DNA from: CAWIJJ01 sp963836405
GTDB taxonomy: Bacteria > Acidobacteriota > Terriglobia > Bryobacterales > Bryobacteraceae
Direction: 5' to 3'
NCBI GenBank assembly: GCA_963836405.1
Contig: CAWIJL010000007.1
Location: forward strand, 310,001-374,000
DNA: 64,000 nt
Shown here: positions 16,230 to 25,309 of the stretch, piece after piece
Position numbering within the stretch: position 1 is the first letter of the stretch
How the letters are laid out: each line of letters begins with the position of its first letter
The notes under the pieces: generated by a model
Database searches by the model: none
Told to the model about the DNA's origin: nothing
The model's input: only the letters and a program-made list of their open reading frames with translations
Position numbers and translations under genes: made by a program

Positions 16230-18017
16230 CTACTGCGCCGAGAACACGCGGTACGTGCCGTGCGTCAGCGGCGTCTCGAAGACGGTGGTGTTGCCCGCTT
16301 GCTGGCCGGTCAGATCCTGCCCCGTTTCCACGTCTCGAAGCCGCGTGATGCGCCGGTCCGTGACAATCCTCGCCTGCACGGGTTCTTCGGCAAACGACTC
16401 CACGATGAACCTATCGTTGTCATACGCGAACAGGCTGACCATCGCGGGCGCGTCCAGCCGGACGTACATGTCTTTTGCGAGCACGTCCCGGATCGCCCGC
16501 AGGACGGGCTGCGGATACCGGTACAGCTCGCCTTGCGCCTGCGGAATCGTCAGCACATACAGCACGCCCTTGGAATATTTTCCGGAGAGCAGAATCGGCG
16601 TGCCCGACGTCCGGTTGGGCGATGTGAAGGCGCTCACCACTTCCCACGAGTCGTTGGTGAAATAGCGGATCTCCGGAATCAGAATATCGGTGTCGAGCTT
16701 CTGCCCGCGCAGTCCCCTGCCGGTGAATTCGCGCGTGGCCACCGTCTGGCCCGTGTACTCGAGTTCGATGATGTCCTCGATGCCCTTCCCCTGCAGCGCC
16801 TTCAGCAGCCCCGAAGTGATTACCACCGTCTTGCCGTCCGTCAACTGCTTCTTGATTTTGGCCACAATGGCGGGATCGAACTTCGCCTGCTCGGTGAGCA
16901 GAACGGTCTTCTCCTCCGCCGGGAACTCCGGAACGATGTCCATCGGAATGCCGATCATCCCCAGATAGCTGGGTAGGTGATCTTCGCCCGAAGAGTGGTA
17001 GGGCTTGTAGGATTTCACTCCGACAGGCTTGCCCATCTCGCCCAGGAACTTGTCCACCCGTTCGAAGACCGGGCCCGCCAGTTTGGCCGCGCGGGAATCC
17101 GGAAGCGGCGTCCCATCCGGGTTCTTGCCCGGCGTGTAGATCGCGCCGATGTTGAAGATCGTAATTTCGGGCGCTTTGGCGAACAGGGTCAGCCAGAGTT
17201 GCTCCTCAAACCGGTTCGGCAGGTTCATGCCACCCTGGTCCACCCAGCCGCCCAGATTGCCGCCGGGCTTCAAATTTTCGAAATAACGGACCACCGAATA
17301 GCCGTGGTACTGCTGCAAGTGCTGATTCCCGCTCGGATCCCGGGTTTCGGTGCCGGTGTAGATGCCGCCGAAGATCCGCGGCTCGGTCTCCAGGTTGAAA
17401 CCGAGATTCTGAAAGTGGTCGTACCAGTTCGGGTACTTGATCACGATCTTTACCTTGGGATTCACGGCTTTTGCCGGAGCGATCACCAGGTTGCGGGCCG
17501 CCTCGTCCATCTGCGCCAGCCGGAATTCGGTCCACGTGCGATTCCCCTTGGCGGCGATGTCGGAATCGGCCTTGCAGTCGGTAAAGAAGAAGTCGTCCAG
17601 GATGAACTCGTCGAAATTCCGCGCCGTGAACTCCACCACCTTCCGCAGCATCGCGCGGTGCTCGGGATTCGAGTAGCAGTAGGTTTCGAACTGGTTGCGT
17701 TCGCTGATCGTGACCGTAATGCCGCCCGCGACTTTGACGCCCTTCCCAATGAAAAACTTTTTAGCCTGGTCGAGCGTAGCCTGATCCACGACCACCGTAT
17801 CGCGGTGCGTCTCGAGGTAGATCTTGTCCACCTTCATGTTCTTCGAGACCGCTGCCCAATGGCTCTCGAGCCACGCCGGATCCTTCATCTGCTGGGTTTC
17901 GTAGACCCGGCTGTAGAGCGCCACATCGAAGTTTTTGTAATTGTTGCCGCCCGCCAAGGCGACAGCCGCGCCCAGCGGGAGAAGACAGGCAAGGCGAAGC
18001 CGGATCGATCGTTTCAT
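16230..18017 (-). CDS. Secreted TIM-barrel-like protein, glycoside-hydrolase-like
   Basis: About 595 residues. Start ATG 18017 is chosen because AGGAGG sits six bases upstream; the ATG at 18023 touches it. A signal peptide (KRSIRLRLACLLPLGAAVALAG) is followed by a domain with barrel-like strands, including VDKIYLETHRDT, GVKVAGGITVTI, DEFILDDFFFTDC and KVKIVIKYPNWYDH. The acidic DD pair at the strand end resembles catalytic carboxylates of family-type glycosidases. A C-terminal beta domain follows (VSLFAYDNDRFIVESFAEEP). I cannot place it in a numbered GH family. It is probably extracellular carbohydrate-active. The next upstream gene is 82 bases away in the same direction. Confidence 0.6.
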   Translation of the reverse strand: MKRSIRLRLACLLPLGAAVALAGGNNYKNFDVALYSRVYETQQMKDPAWLESHWAAVSKNMKVDKIYLETHRDTVVVDQATLDQAKKFFIGKGVKVAGGITVTISERNQFETYCYSNPEHRAMLRKVVEFTARNFDEFILDDFFFTDCKADSDIAAKGNRTWTEFRLAQMDEAARNLVIAPAKAVNPKVKIVIKYPNWYDHFQNLGFNLETEPRIFGGIYTGTETRDPSGNQHLQQYHGYSVVRYFENLKPGGNLGGWVDQGGMNLPNRFEEQLWLTLFAKAPEITIFNIGAIYTPGKNPDGTPLPDSRAAKLAGPVFERVDKFLGEMGKPVGVKSYKPYHSSGEDHLPSYLGMIGIPMDIVPEFPAEEKTVLLTEQAKFDPAIVAKIKKQLTDGKTVVITSGLLKALQGKGIEDIIELEYTGQTVATREFTGRGLRGQKLDTDILIPEIRYFTNDSWEVVSAFTSPNRTSGTPILLSGKYSKGVLYVLTIPQAQGELYRYPQPVLRAIRDVLAKDMYVRLDAPAMVSLFAYDNDRFIVESFAEEPVQARIVTDRRITRLRDVETGQDLTGQQAGNTTVFETPLTHGTYRVFSAQ

Positions 18018-18099
18018 CCACATCCTCCTGGACTTCCGGCCCTGCGCGCCGGAGAATCGGGGCGAAAACACCGGTTTTGCCCCCTTCGGCGAGCGTATC

Positions 18100-20127
18100 T
18101 CAATTGCGCGGTGGAACTCCAGCGCCTGCTTGCCGCAGCACCGCGCTTGCTTCCGCCTCGGCCACCAACCGGTCCGCGTCCTTCCGCAGGAGCATCCGTT
18201 CCTTGACCGCCTGCTCCGCCGCGGCCCGAACCTTCTCCACCCAGGCTTCATGCGTGCCGTAGCGCTCTTCGAGCGACGGCCGCGGATCGCCCGCCGCCAG
18301 CCGTTCCGCCCGCGTCGATGCGAATGGGACGTACCCGCCGGAGAGCCCGCAAATCTTGCCGCGGTCGAAGCCCGCAGCCGTGACGTTCCAGCCCAGGTAC
18401 GTGCCCAGCGGCGCCTGCCGCAGTACGGAAGGCACCCCGCCCAGGTCCGTGCCGTCCGCGTCCACCTTCGGCACCAGCATCGGGATTGCCTGCTTTACCA
18501 CTCCCGGCTCCCGCGTGATGACGCCGGAAAGGTCGTTGGCGCGAAACCCGGGGCCGAAGTCCCGGTCGAGAACCACGTTCACCAGGCCGTCCGGCGAAGG
18601 GACGCCCGGAATCGCCGGAAACCCGATCGCCTGTGCCGTGGCCGGCGCCAGCTCACCGCGCTCGAGCGTCGGATAGCGGCTCGGCGGAGGTTCGATTCCG
18701 CGCGTCACCCAATCCACCAGCGCCACATTCAATGCGCGCATGGTGTCGGATTCCGGATTCGCGTTTGCCGCCAGCACGCAGCCTCGCGCCGGGCCGCTTT
18801 CGCTGCGAAATCCGCCTCCGCCGCCGCCATGGGTTGTGCCCGGAAAAAAATAGCGGCGCACGTTGGGCGGCAGCGGGATATCCGCCGCGGCATCCGTCCC
18901 GACCAGCCCTGGCGACTCCCACAGAAACCAGAATTCCACCCCCCCGAACGTTTCCATCACCTTCGGACACGTCTTCGATTTCGTGCACCGGTCCAGCAGG
19001 CCGGCCGTGGTCCGCCCGCGCCGCCGGTCCGTGTAGTCGCTCCACCACAGCACCGCTTCGCTCCCCATATCGTAGGGGCGCGAGTGCCCTCCGGCCACCG
19101 CGAAACGGAAGTTCAGGGCGAGTTGGCGGGCGGCGATGTGGGGCAGCACGCCATCCCAGACAATCCGCCCGCCCTCATCCTGGTTGAACCCCAGATGGAT
19201 GAAGCTGCGGATGAAATTGCCGGACTGCGAATCTCCCCGGCTCACCGCCCACCGGATCGCTCCAGCCACCGGATTCGGCGTGCCGGTGTCGTCCTTTTCC
19301 GCATAGCGGAAGAAGGAATTCAGGTCGCGCGTGGCGGCGTACCCGATCCCCAGCACCAGCGGGTCTTTGGCGGTGAAGACCAGGATGTATTCCGAGCCCG
19401 GGTCGAAACCGCCCTCCAGGCACAGCTTGGAAGCGTCGGGCACTCCCGGAAACGGCTTGGCGGTGCAGTCTGCGAACGCCCATCCGGAGGCCGGGATCGT
19501 CGATGGCGCCGCATCCGGAGCGCTTCGCCGCGTCAGGCTGGCCTTGCGTGTATCGAGGGTCAAGGGCGTCTGGTAAGTCAGCCCGGCGAACTGGGTCTGC
19601 GCGAGCGGCACGGTATTCGTCCCCGAAGGGATATCGATCAGGCGCAGCAGCACCGGACCCGTCAAAGGCGAGCCGTCGCGCTTGCGGGCAACCGGCACCG
19701 TCAGGCTTTGCAGCCTGGAATCCGCCGGAATATCGCCCTGCCAGCCGCTCACTACGTTCACGTGCCCTTCTTCCCAACCCGTGGGAGCGCCGTTGCCGCG
19801 ATTTGCGACGTTGTAGTAGAGCACCCCGCTCGCCTTGTTCATGTCCAGCGGCTTGGCCAAGTCGAAGGTGCCCGAATACTCCACCATTCCGCGCGCGTTC
19901 CGGGGCGCGAATTCGAGATCCGTGATCATCGTGTTTCGCGGATCGCGCGGGTCCAGTTCGCCGTAGAAGCGGCCGCTCAGCCGTTCGTATGCGCCGGCCT
20001 CGCCGAATGTGCGGCCGCGAAAGGCGGGAGATTCGCGCTGCCCGACGACGATCCTGGTCACTCGCGCCTGAATTCCAGCGGAGCACAGGAGAATCAGCGC
20101 ACCGGTCACGCCGAGCCGTTTTGACAT
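18100..20127 (-). CDS. Secreted alpha/beta-hydrolase-domain protein
   Basis: About 675 residues from ATG 20127, where a signal peptide begins (MSKRLGVTGALILLCSAGIQA). The organisation matches the large uncharacterised alpha/beta hydrolase domain family (Abhydrolase_10): an N-terminal beta domain, a middle segment with the nucleophile-elbow-like GHSRPYDMGSEAVLW region, and a late histidine in TTHGGGGGG. GFNQDEGGRIVWDGVLPH and GLVGTDAAADIPLPPNVRRY are characteristic. There is no Shine-Dalgarno; a TACAAT hexamer lies seven bases before the start. Substrate unknown; probably a periplasmic esterase-like enzyme. Confidence 0.7.
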   Translation of the reverse strand: MSKRLGVTGALILLCSAGIQARVTRIVVGQRESPAFRGRTFGEAGAYERLSGRFYGELDPRDPRNTMITDLEFAPRNARGMVEYSGTFDLAKPLDMNKASGVLYYNVANRGNGAPTGWEEGHVNVVSGWQGDIPADSRLQSLTVPVARKRDGSPLTGPVLLRLIDIPSGTNTVPLAQTQFAGLTYQTPLTLDTRKASLTRRSAPDAAPSTIPASGWAFADCTAKPFPGVPDASKLCLEGGFDPGSEYILVFTAKDPLVLGIGYAATRDLNSFFRYAEKDDTGTPNPVAGAIRWAVSRGDSQSGNFIRSFIHLGFNQDEGGRIVWDGVLPHIAARQLALNFRFAVAGGHSRPYDMGSEAVLWWSDYTDRRRGRTTAGLLDRCTKSKTCPKVMETFGGVEFWFLWESPGLVGTDAAADIPLPPNVRRYFFPGTTHGGGGGGFRSESGPARGCVLAANANPESDTMRALNVALVDWVTRGIEPPPSRYPTLERGELAPATAQAIGFPAIPGVPSPDGLVNVVLDRDFGPGFRANDLSGVITREPGVVKQAIPMLVPKVDADGTDLGGVPSVLRQAPLGTYLGWNVTAAGFDRGKICGLSGGYVPFASTRAERLAAGDPRPSLEERYGTHEAWVEKVRAAAEQAVKERMLLRKDADRLVAEAEASAVLRQAGAGVPPRN

Positions 20128-20134
20128 GGAGTTT

Positions 20135-20140
20135 ATTGTA
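20135..20140 (-). promoter_or_regulatory. -10-like TACAAT, near-leaderless start of the hydrolase gene
   Basis: TACAAT ends seven bases before ATG 20127 on the minus strand, and no Shine-Dalgarno sequence intervenes. No good -35 box is visible at the right distance, so the call rests on spacing alone. Confidence 0.35.
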
Positions 20141-20153
20141 ATGCGGATGGGAG

Positions 20154-20267
20154 CGGCCCCATCCGAGTATGGGGCCGTTTCCGGGAAACGCGCAAAATCG
20201 AGGTGCGGCCCCACCTCCCGAGAATCTTGGACGCGAACATGAGAACTGGAACCTGATCTGGGGCCGC
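20154..20267. repeat. Cluster of GCGGCCCCA palindromic units (REP/BIME-like)
   Basis: CGGCCCCAT (20154-20162) and ATGGGGCCG (20169-20177) form a perfect 9-bp hairpin. A second pair, GCGGCCCCA (20205-20213) and TGGGGCCGC (20259-20267), forms another. The same unit thus occurs four times in alternating orientation within 114 bases of intergenic DNA, which resembles a bacterial interspersed palindromic element. It lies directly upstream of the hydrolase gene. Confidence 0.5.
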
Positions 20268-20551
20268 AATACCAATATCGGCTGAATCCACTTCGGATAA
20301 CAGTACCGAAATTTAAGATTAGTACTAGTTAGTTTCAGATTAGGTAATCACCCACGTTGGAGTGCGGCGATGGGATCCGAAATCCGCCATGTGCGCCCCC
20401 GCCGCTGAGGAGGCGCGTCCAGCCGTCACAGTCCTGACCCGTCACGGACCAGGACCGGTGCCGTTGGTCGCCTTTTTCGCGAGCCGCGCCGCGGGTAAAA
20501 CGATGGCACGCTTGGCGCAGACAAGGCGCCGGAAAGGTGTCAGTTTGCCAG
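20268..20551. other. Intergenic stretch without a recognisable gene
   Basis: An AT-rich island at about 20270-20350 (short repeats of AGATTAG/TAGTACTAGTTAG type) stands out from the high-GC surroundings. The rest shows no coding pattern on either strand and no RNA signature that I can recognise. It may be decayed or acquired sequence. Confidence 0.4.
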
Positions 20552-20707
20552 CTACAGGTCTTCGCGGCGCAGGCCGTTCTTCTTAGCCAGCACCCTCATC
20601 GCCGTGGGGCCGAGGGTCACGCGGTCGTCTAGGCGAATATAGCCGATCCGCAACAATGCCGCGAGCGCCGGCATCGCCTCGGTGGAGGGCCAGTCAGGGG
20701 CTCTTCC
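20552..20707 (-). pseudogene. C-terminal fragment of an unknown gene (or 40-residue ORF)
   Basis: The minus strand reads protein-like sequence (MPALAALLRIGYIRLDDRVT, then LGPTAMRVLAKKNGLRREDL, stop at 20554-20552) after an in-frame stop at 20710. It looks like the end of a winged-helix or helical protein whose 5' part is gone. The ATG at 20674 would give a 40-residue product. No family identified. Confidence 0.25.
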
Positions 20708-20759
20708 TTAGGTGTTCTGGTGATTCTAGCAAGCGCGGCACGCCTCAGCGGCTGAGCGG

Positions 20760-21740
20760 CTATTCGCGGGTAAAGTCGGGGTGGGCCTGCACCAGCCGGT
20801 AAATGGGCTTTGTGGTCTTCAGAAAGGCGTAGATCGCTTTGAGATCGCTTTCTTCCAGCGTGCTGTATGCCAGCCAGGGCATAACGGTGAAGTTCTCGGG
20901 GCCGACCTTCGGGGAGCCGTCGACGACGTAGTCGCGATAGAGATACATGCGGTCAAGAAATTCGCGTTCGGACCATCCGCCGAGGCCGCTGCGCGTGTCC
21001 GGTGTGATGTTCGCGCTGAATACCGTAAGGCCGTCCAAGGTGAACTGCCGGCCGCCGGCGAAACGCTGGTTTCTGCCGGGAGCGGCAGGCGCGGCCGTGT
21101 GGCATTGCTGGCAACCGGCCAGTGTCGAAAGATACTGGCCGTACTCGAGCGGGTCGCGGGTGTCGGGCGCGGGGACGCTTCCCGCGGGACGGGGACGGTC
21201 CTTCATGCGGATGGCGACCGGAAGGCTGACACGGGTTGGGTGATTTTGCCGGCGCACGGGAGCGAGGGTATTGAGGTAGGCCACCAGGCTGAATACGTCG
21301 TCGTCGCTCATGGCGCGATAGCGGCGGTACGGCATCAAGGGATAGAGAGCCCGGCCGTTGCGACCGATTCCTTCGCGGATGGCGCGAATCTTTTCGCCGT
21401 CGGTCCACGATCCGATACCAGTCTCGATGTCGCTCGTGATATTAGAAGCAACGATGCGGCCCGGGAGGTTCATGTCTTTCGGGAACTCGAAGCCGGCGCC
21501 GCGGGACGAGGCGATGACGGGACCGCCGAAACGGCTCCAGTCGCGTGGGGAGTGGCAGTTGTCGCAACCTGCGAGGCGGTACAGGTACTCTCCTCTTTGC
21601 ACATGAGGCGGGGTCATGGCGACTTTGACCGTGGACGGAGCGGCCGAAACGGGAGGCCGGAAGGCCCGGTACCCTCCCGCAGCCAGACCCAGCATTATCA
21701 GTATCCCCAGGGCGCCCAAAACCAAGAACCGTTTCGTCAT
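20760..21740 (-). CDS. Membrane-anchored diheme cytochrome c
   Basis: 326 residues. One N-terminal membrane helix (FLVLGALGILIMLGLAAGGY) is followed by two cytochrome c domains with heme motifs CDNCH (C59-H63) and CQQCH (C210-H214). Candidate distal Met ligands lie in LMPYRRYRAM and FTVMPWLAYS. It resembles the c-type subunit of periplasmic dehydrogenases of the alcohol/aldehyde or gluconate dehydrogenase kind. No dehydrogenase gene is adjacent, so its electron donor is unknown. It is divergent from the sigma-factor gene, with starts about 70 bases apart. Confidence 0.85.
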   Translation of the reverse strand: MTKRFLVLGALGILIMLGLAAGGYRAFRPPVSAAPSTVKVAMTPPHVQRGEYLYRLAGCDNCHSPRDWSRFGGPVIASSRGAGFEFPKDMNLPGRIVASNITSDIETGIGSWTDGEKIRAIREGIGRNGRALYPLMPYRRYRAMSDDDVFSLVAYLNTLAPVRRQNHPTRVSLPVAIRMKDRPRPAGSVPAPDTRDPLEYGQYLSTLAGCQQCHTAAPAAPGRNQRFAGGRQFTLDGLTVFSANITPDTRSGLGGWSEREFLDRMYLYRDYVVDGSPKVGPENFTVMPWLAYSTLEESDLKAIYAFLKTTKPIYRLVQAHPDFTRE

Positions 21741-21810
21741 CAGTCTCCCTGCTATTAACGCGCAGAACGGTGTTCGGAAGGCTCATGAGTATGGCATAAT
21801 GCCAACATCG

Positions 21811-22389
21811 ATGACTTCCCAGCACGAGATCACCCGTTTGCTGGCGGACTGGAGCAGGGGGGACCAGCAGGCACTCGAGAAGCTCACGCCCATTGTCTAC
21901 GAGGAGTTGCGCCGCCTCGCCGGACGATATCTGCGGCAGGAGCGTCACGGGCACACGCTGCAAAGCACTGCGCTGGTCCATGAGGCATACCTGAAGCTGG
22001 TGGGGCAACACAGCATCCACTGGCAGAATCGCGCCCAGTTCTTCGGCGTGGCCGCGCAGTTGATCCGCCGGATCCTGGTGGATTATGCGCGCAACCGGCA
22101 CGCCGCCAAGCGGGGAGCCAACGCTCCCAAGCTGAGCCTGGACGAGGCGATCGCGGTGCCCGGGGAGCGCGACCTGGACCTGGTGGCGCTCGACGATGCC
22201 CTGGAGGGACTCGCCAAACTCGACCCGCGCCAGAGCCGCCTGGTGGAACTCCGGTTTTTTGCGGGCCTCACGATGGAAGAAACTGCCGAAGTACTGAACA
22301 TGTCGCTGGCTACCGCCAAGCGCGACTGGACCGCCGCCAAAGCGTGGCTGTTCCGGGAAATCCGCAGGCAGACGGCAGATGCAACCTGA
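21811..22389 (+). CDS. ECF-type sigma factor of the kinase-linked (TIGR02999-like) group
   Basis: 192 residues from ATG 21811 (ATG 21799 is also in frame). Family landmarks: HEITRLLADWSRGDQQALEKL, YLRQERHGHTLQSTALVHEA, RRILVDYARNRHAAKRG and a region 4 of LVELRFFAGLTMEETAEVL. This sigma group is characteristically paired with PD40-repeat Ser/Thr kinases in Acidobacteria and Planctomycetes. Here its last 11 bases overlap the kinase start, so the pair is co-translated. There is no anti-sigma gene; control is presumably through the kinase, which is inference. Confidence 0.9.
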   Translation: MTSQHEITRLLADWSRGDQQALEKLTPIVYEELRRLAGRYLRQERHGHTLQSTALVHEAYLKLVGQHSIHWQNRAQFFGVAAQLIRRILVDYARNRHAAKRGANAPKLSLDEAIAVPGERDLDLVALDDALEGLAKLDPRQSRLVELRFFAGLTMEETAEVLNMSLATAKRDWTAAKAWLFREIRRQTADAT

Positions 22390-25207
22390 CCGCTGGAAAC
22401 AGATCAAGGAAATCCTCGATGTTACTTTGCGGCTGGAACCGGGTGAGCGCGACCGGTACCTGGGCCGGGTTTGCGAGACCGATCCCGAACTGCGCGACGA
22501 AGTCGAATCGTTGATCGAAGCTCATGACGACGCGGGAGAGCTGTTCGAAGCCCCTCCTCTGCCGATCGCCAAGGACCCGCTGCTGGGCGCGCGTGTGGGG
22601 CCCTACGAAGTGATCGAGCTCATCGGCACTGGCGGCATGGGTTCGGTTTATCGGGCGATTCGCGCGGACGCCGCGTTTCAGAAGGAAGTGGCCATTAAGG
22701 TGGTCCGGCGGGGCCTGGACCAGGATTACGTGGTGCGGCAATTCCGCCGCGAACTCCAGATTACAGCGATGCTGGAGCACCCGAATATCGCGACGCTGAT
22801 CGACGGCGGCGCGACTCCCGACGGGGCGCCGTACTACGTGATGGAGTTTATCCGGGGCAAGCCCATCGACGCGTATTGCGACGAGGAGGCGCTGCCGCTC
22901 CGCGACCGGCTCAAGATCATGCGCACCATCTGCAACGTGGTGCAGTTCGCACACGACCGCGGCGTAATTCACCGGGACATCAAGCCGGGCAACATTCTGG
23001 TGACGCAGGGCGGAACTCCCAAACTGCTGGATTTCGGTATCGCCAAGCTGCTCGACCCGGAGACGCTCCCCTCGACGGGCGGTCCGATGATCACCATGGC
23101 GCCGGCCATGACTCCGGAATACGCCAGTCCGGAGCAGCTTTGTGGCGATCCGGTGACGCCCGCGTCGGACGTGTATTCGCTGGGCGTGCTGCTCTACGAA
23201 CTGCTGACGGGCAGACGGCCGGAGCGCAGCACGACCCGGGGCATCCGCGACATGACGATGCCGGTGGCGCCCAGCCGGATTACTGGCAGGCGCGAGCTGG
23301 CCGGCGATCTCGACAACATCGTCCTGATGGCCATGAGGGTGGAGCCGGCGCGGCGGTACGCAGCGGCCGGGCAGCTTGGCGACGACATCTCGCGATACCT
23401 TAACGGGCAGCCCGTGCGGGCCAGGAAAGACACGCTGTTTTATCGCGCGGCGAAGCTGGCGAAACGACAGAAAACCGCAGTGGCGTCGGTGGCGGTCGCG
23501 GCTGCCCTGTTCGTGTGCGTACTGCTGATCGGCGGCATGCGCGAGCGTCTGGGAGAGGCCGAGGTACAGCCGGAGGTGAAGCCCATCACCAGCATTTCCG
23601 GACGCGAATACCAGCCGTACTTTTCACCCGACGGCAAGAGCATTGTGTACGCGTGGGACGGCGAAACGGGCGACGGGTCCGACATCTACACGATGTCGCT
23701 CGAAACCAATGAAGTCCGGCGCATCACCACGGATGTGGCCGACGATGTGAGCCCCATCTGGTCACCGGACGGGCAGCGGATCGCGTGGCTTCGCTCCAAG
23801 CGGGAGGAAACCGCCATCTTCGTCGCGCGCGTGGCGGGCGGCTTACACGGCAAGATTGCGGATGTTTCTCCGAACCGGCTGGAAGCGGTCGGGCGGCACC
23901 TGGACTGGTCGCCGGACGGCAAGTACATCGCCGCGGCGGACAAGAACTCACCGGACCGGCCCTTCCGCATCGTGTTGATCGACGCGGACACGGGCGCCAA
24001 GCGGGACACCGCATTGCCTCCCGAACGGATTCTGGGCGACCTGAGCCCCGCGTTTTCGCCGGACGGGAAGTCATTGGCCTTCATCCGGGCCATCTCGAGC
24101 GGCGTGAACGACGTGTATGTCGCTTCGATAAACGGGAGCAACGTCGAAAGGCTCACCAACGACAACCGGTATATCTCGTCGCTTGCCTGGACCAAGGATG
24201 GCCGCTCGATCGTCTTTTCGTCGGACAGGCGGGGCATCACCACGCTCTGGCGGGTTGCCGTTTCGGGCGGCACCCCGCAGCGGATTCCGCAGGTGGGGGA
24301 CAACGTCGGGGATCCGATTTTCTCGGTGGATGGCAAGCGGATGCTGTACACGCAGTTTTTCCGCGACGGGAATATCTGGCGCATCGATACGGCCGGCCAG
24401 GGACCGGCCAAAAGAATGATCGCCTCCACGCAGTACGACTCGAGCCCGCAATACTCGCCGGACGGCACGCGCATCGCGTTTCGCTCCAGCCGCACCGGCG
24501 CCAACGAGGTTTGGATCTCGGATAGCGAAGGACGGACACCGGTGCGGCTGACGCACTTTTCGGGGCCGCTTGCGGGGACTCCGCACTGGTCGCCGGACGG
24601 CAAGGAGATCGCCTTCGACGGCCGGCCAAACCGCCAGGCGGACATCCTGGTGATCCCGGCGGCGGGCGGCGATTACCGGCACATCACCACCGACCCGAGC
24701 GAGGACGTGGTGCCGAACTGGTCGCGGGACGGCAAATGGATTTACTTCGCCTCCAACCGCAGCGGGGCTTTCCAGGTATGGCGCGCGAGTCCGGACGGCT
24801 CCGTGAACGAGCAGGTGACCCGGCTTGGAGGATTTGCGGCCATCGAAGCGGCGGACGGCAAGTATCTCTACTATGCCAAGGGACGGGATGCACAGGGGCT
24901 TTGGCGGAAGCGGTTGCCGGAGGGAGACGAAGAGCTTGTTCTCGATCAACTGAAACCGGGGTTCTGGGGATCCTGGGCGGTGGTCGAGGACGGTATTTAC
25001 TTCGTAGACCGGCCGGAGCGCGGCCAGCCATTGGGCATTTTCTTCTTCCGGTTCTCCAACAAGAGCATCGCGAAGATCTGGAGCTTCGAGCGAATCGGAG
25101 CCATTTCCGATTCGGCGTTCGCGGTGTCTCCCGACCGGCGCTTCCTCCTGTTCACGCAGATCGATCAGAGCGGCAGCGACATCTTCATGATGGATCATTT
25201 CAGGTAA
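22379..25207 (+). CDS. Membrane Ser/Thr protein kinase with PD40 beta-propeller sensor
   Basis: 942 residues. The cytoplasmic Hanks-type kinase domain spans about 76-345: glycine loop GTGGMGSVY (83-91), K107, HRDIKPGN (198-205), DFG (218-220) and the activation segment ending TPEYASPEQ. It is complete, so catalytically competent. One membrane helix lies at about 367-386. The periplasmic part consists of about ten PD40/TolB-like repeats with recurring SPDGK motifs (FSPDGKSIVYA, WSPDGQRIAW, FSPDGKSLAF), forming a beta-propeller. The gene overlaps its sigma factor by 11 bases. Likely senses an envelope ligand and phosphorylates partners such as the sigma factor. Confidence 0.93.
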   Translation: MQPDRWKQIKEILDVTLRLEPGERDRYLGRVCETDPELRDEVESLIEAHDDAGELFEAPPLPIAKDPLLGARVGPYEVIELIGTGGMGSVYRAIRADAAFQKEVAIKVVRRGLDQDYVVRQFRRELQITAMLEHPNIATLIDGGATPDGAPYYVMEFIRGKPIDAYCDEEALPLRDRLKIMRTICNVVQFAHDRGVIHRDIKPGNILVTQGGTPKLLDFGIAKLLDPETLPSTGGPMITMAPAMTPEYASPEQLCGDPVTPASDVYSLGVLLYELLTGRRPERSTTRGIRDMTMPVAPSRITGRRELAGDLDNIVLMAMRVEPARRYAAAGQLGDDISRYLNGQPVRARKDTLFYRAAKLAKRQKTAVASVAVAAALFVCVLLIGGMRERLGEAEVQPEVKPITSISGREYQPYFSPDGKSIVYAWDGETGDGSDIYTMSLETNEVRRITTDVADDVSPIWSPDGQRIAWLRSKREETAIFVARVAGGLHGKIADVSPNRLEAVGRHLDWSPDGKYIAAADKNSPDRPFRIVLIDADTGAKRDTALPPERILGDLSPAFSPDGKSLAFIRAISSGVNDVYVASINGSNVERLTNDNRYISSLAWTKDGRSIVFSSDRRGITTLWRVAVSGGTPQRIPQVGDNVGDPIFSVDGKRMLYTQFFRDGNIWRIDTAGQGPAKRMIASTQYDSSPQYSPDGTRIAFRSSRTGANEVWISDSEGRTPVRLTHFSGPLAGTPHWSPDGKEIAFDGRPNRQADILVIPAAGGDYRHITTDPSEDVVPNWSRDGKWIYFASNRSGAFQVWRASPDGSVNEQVTRLGGFAAIEAADGKYLYYAKGRDAQGLWRKRLPEGDEELVLDQLKPGFWGSWAVVEDGIYFVDRPERGQPLGIFFFRFSNKSIAKIWSFERIGAISDSAFAVSPDRRFLLFTQIDQSGSDIFMMDHFR

Positions 25208-25309
25208 TCCGATACTGGAATCCGTCACAAGGGGCTAAAAGCCGCAAGCTTCAGATTTGGTTGTTTTTCAGCAGCTTGCGTTGGTCCCTTCCGTGCAACG
25301 ATTTCGCTC

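Noticed and set aside
17941..20124. 727-codon plus-strand frame
   Set aside because: Antisense of the hydrolase gene; composition is Arg/Ala/Pro noise.
20362..20586. 74-codon plus-strand frame in the intergenic region
   Set aside because: Arg/Ala-rich, no ribosome site, no protein-like pattern; the other strand is more gene-like.
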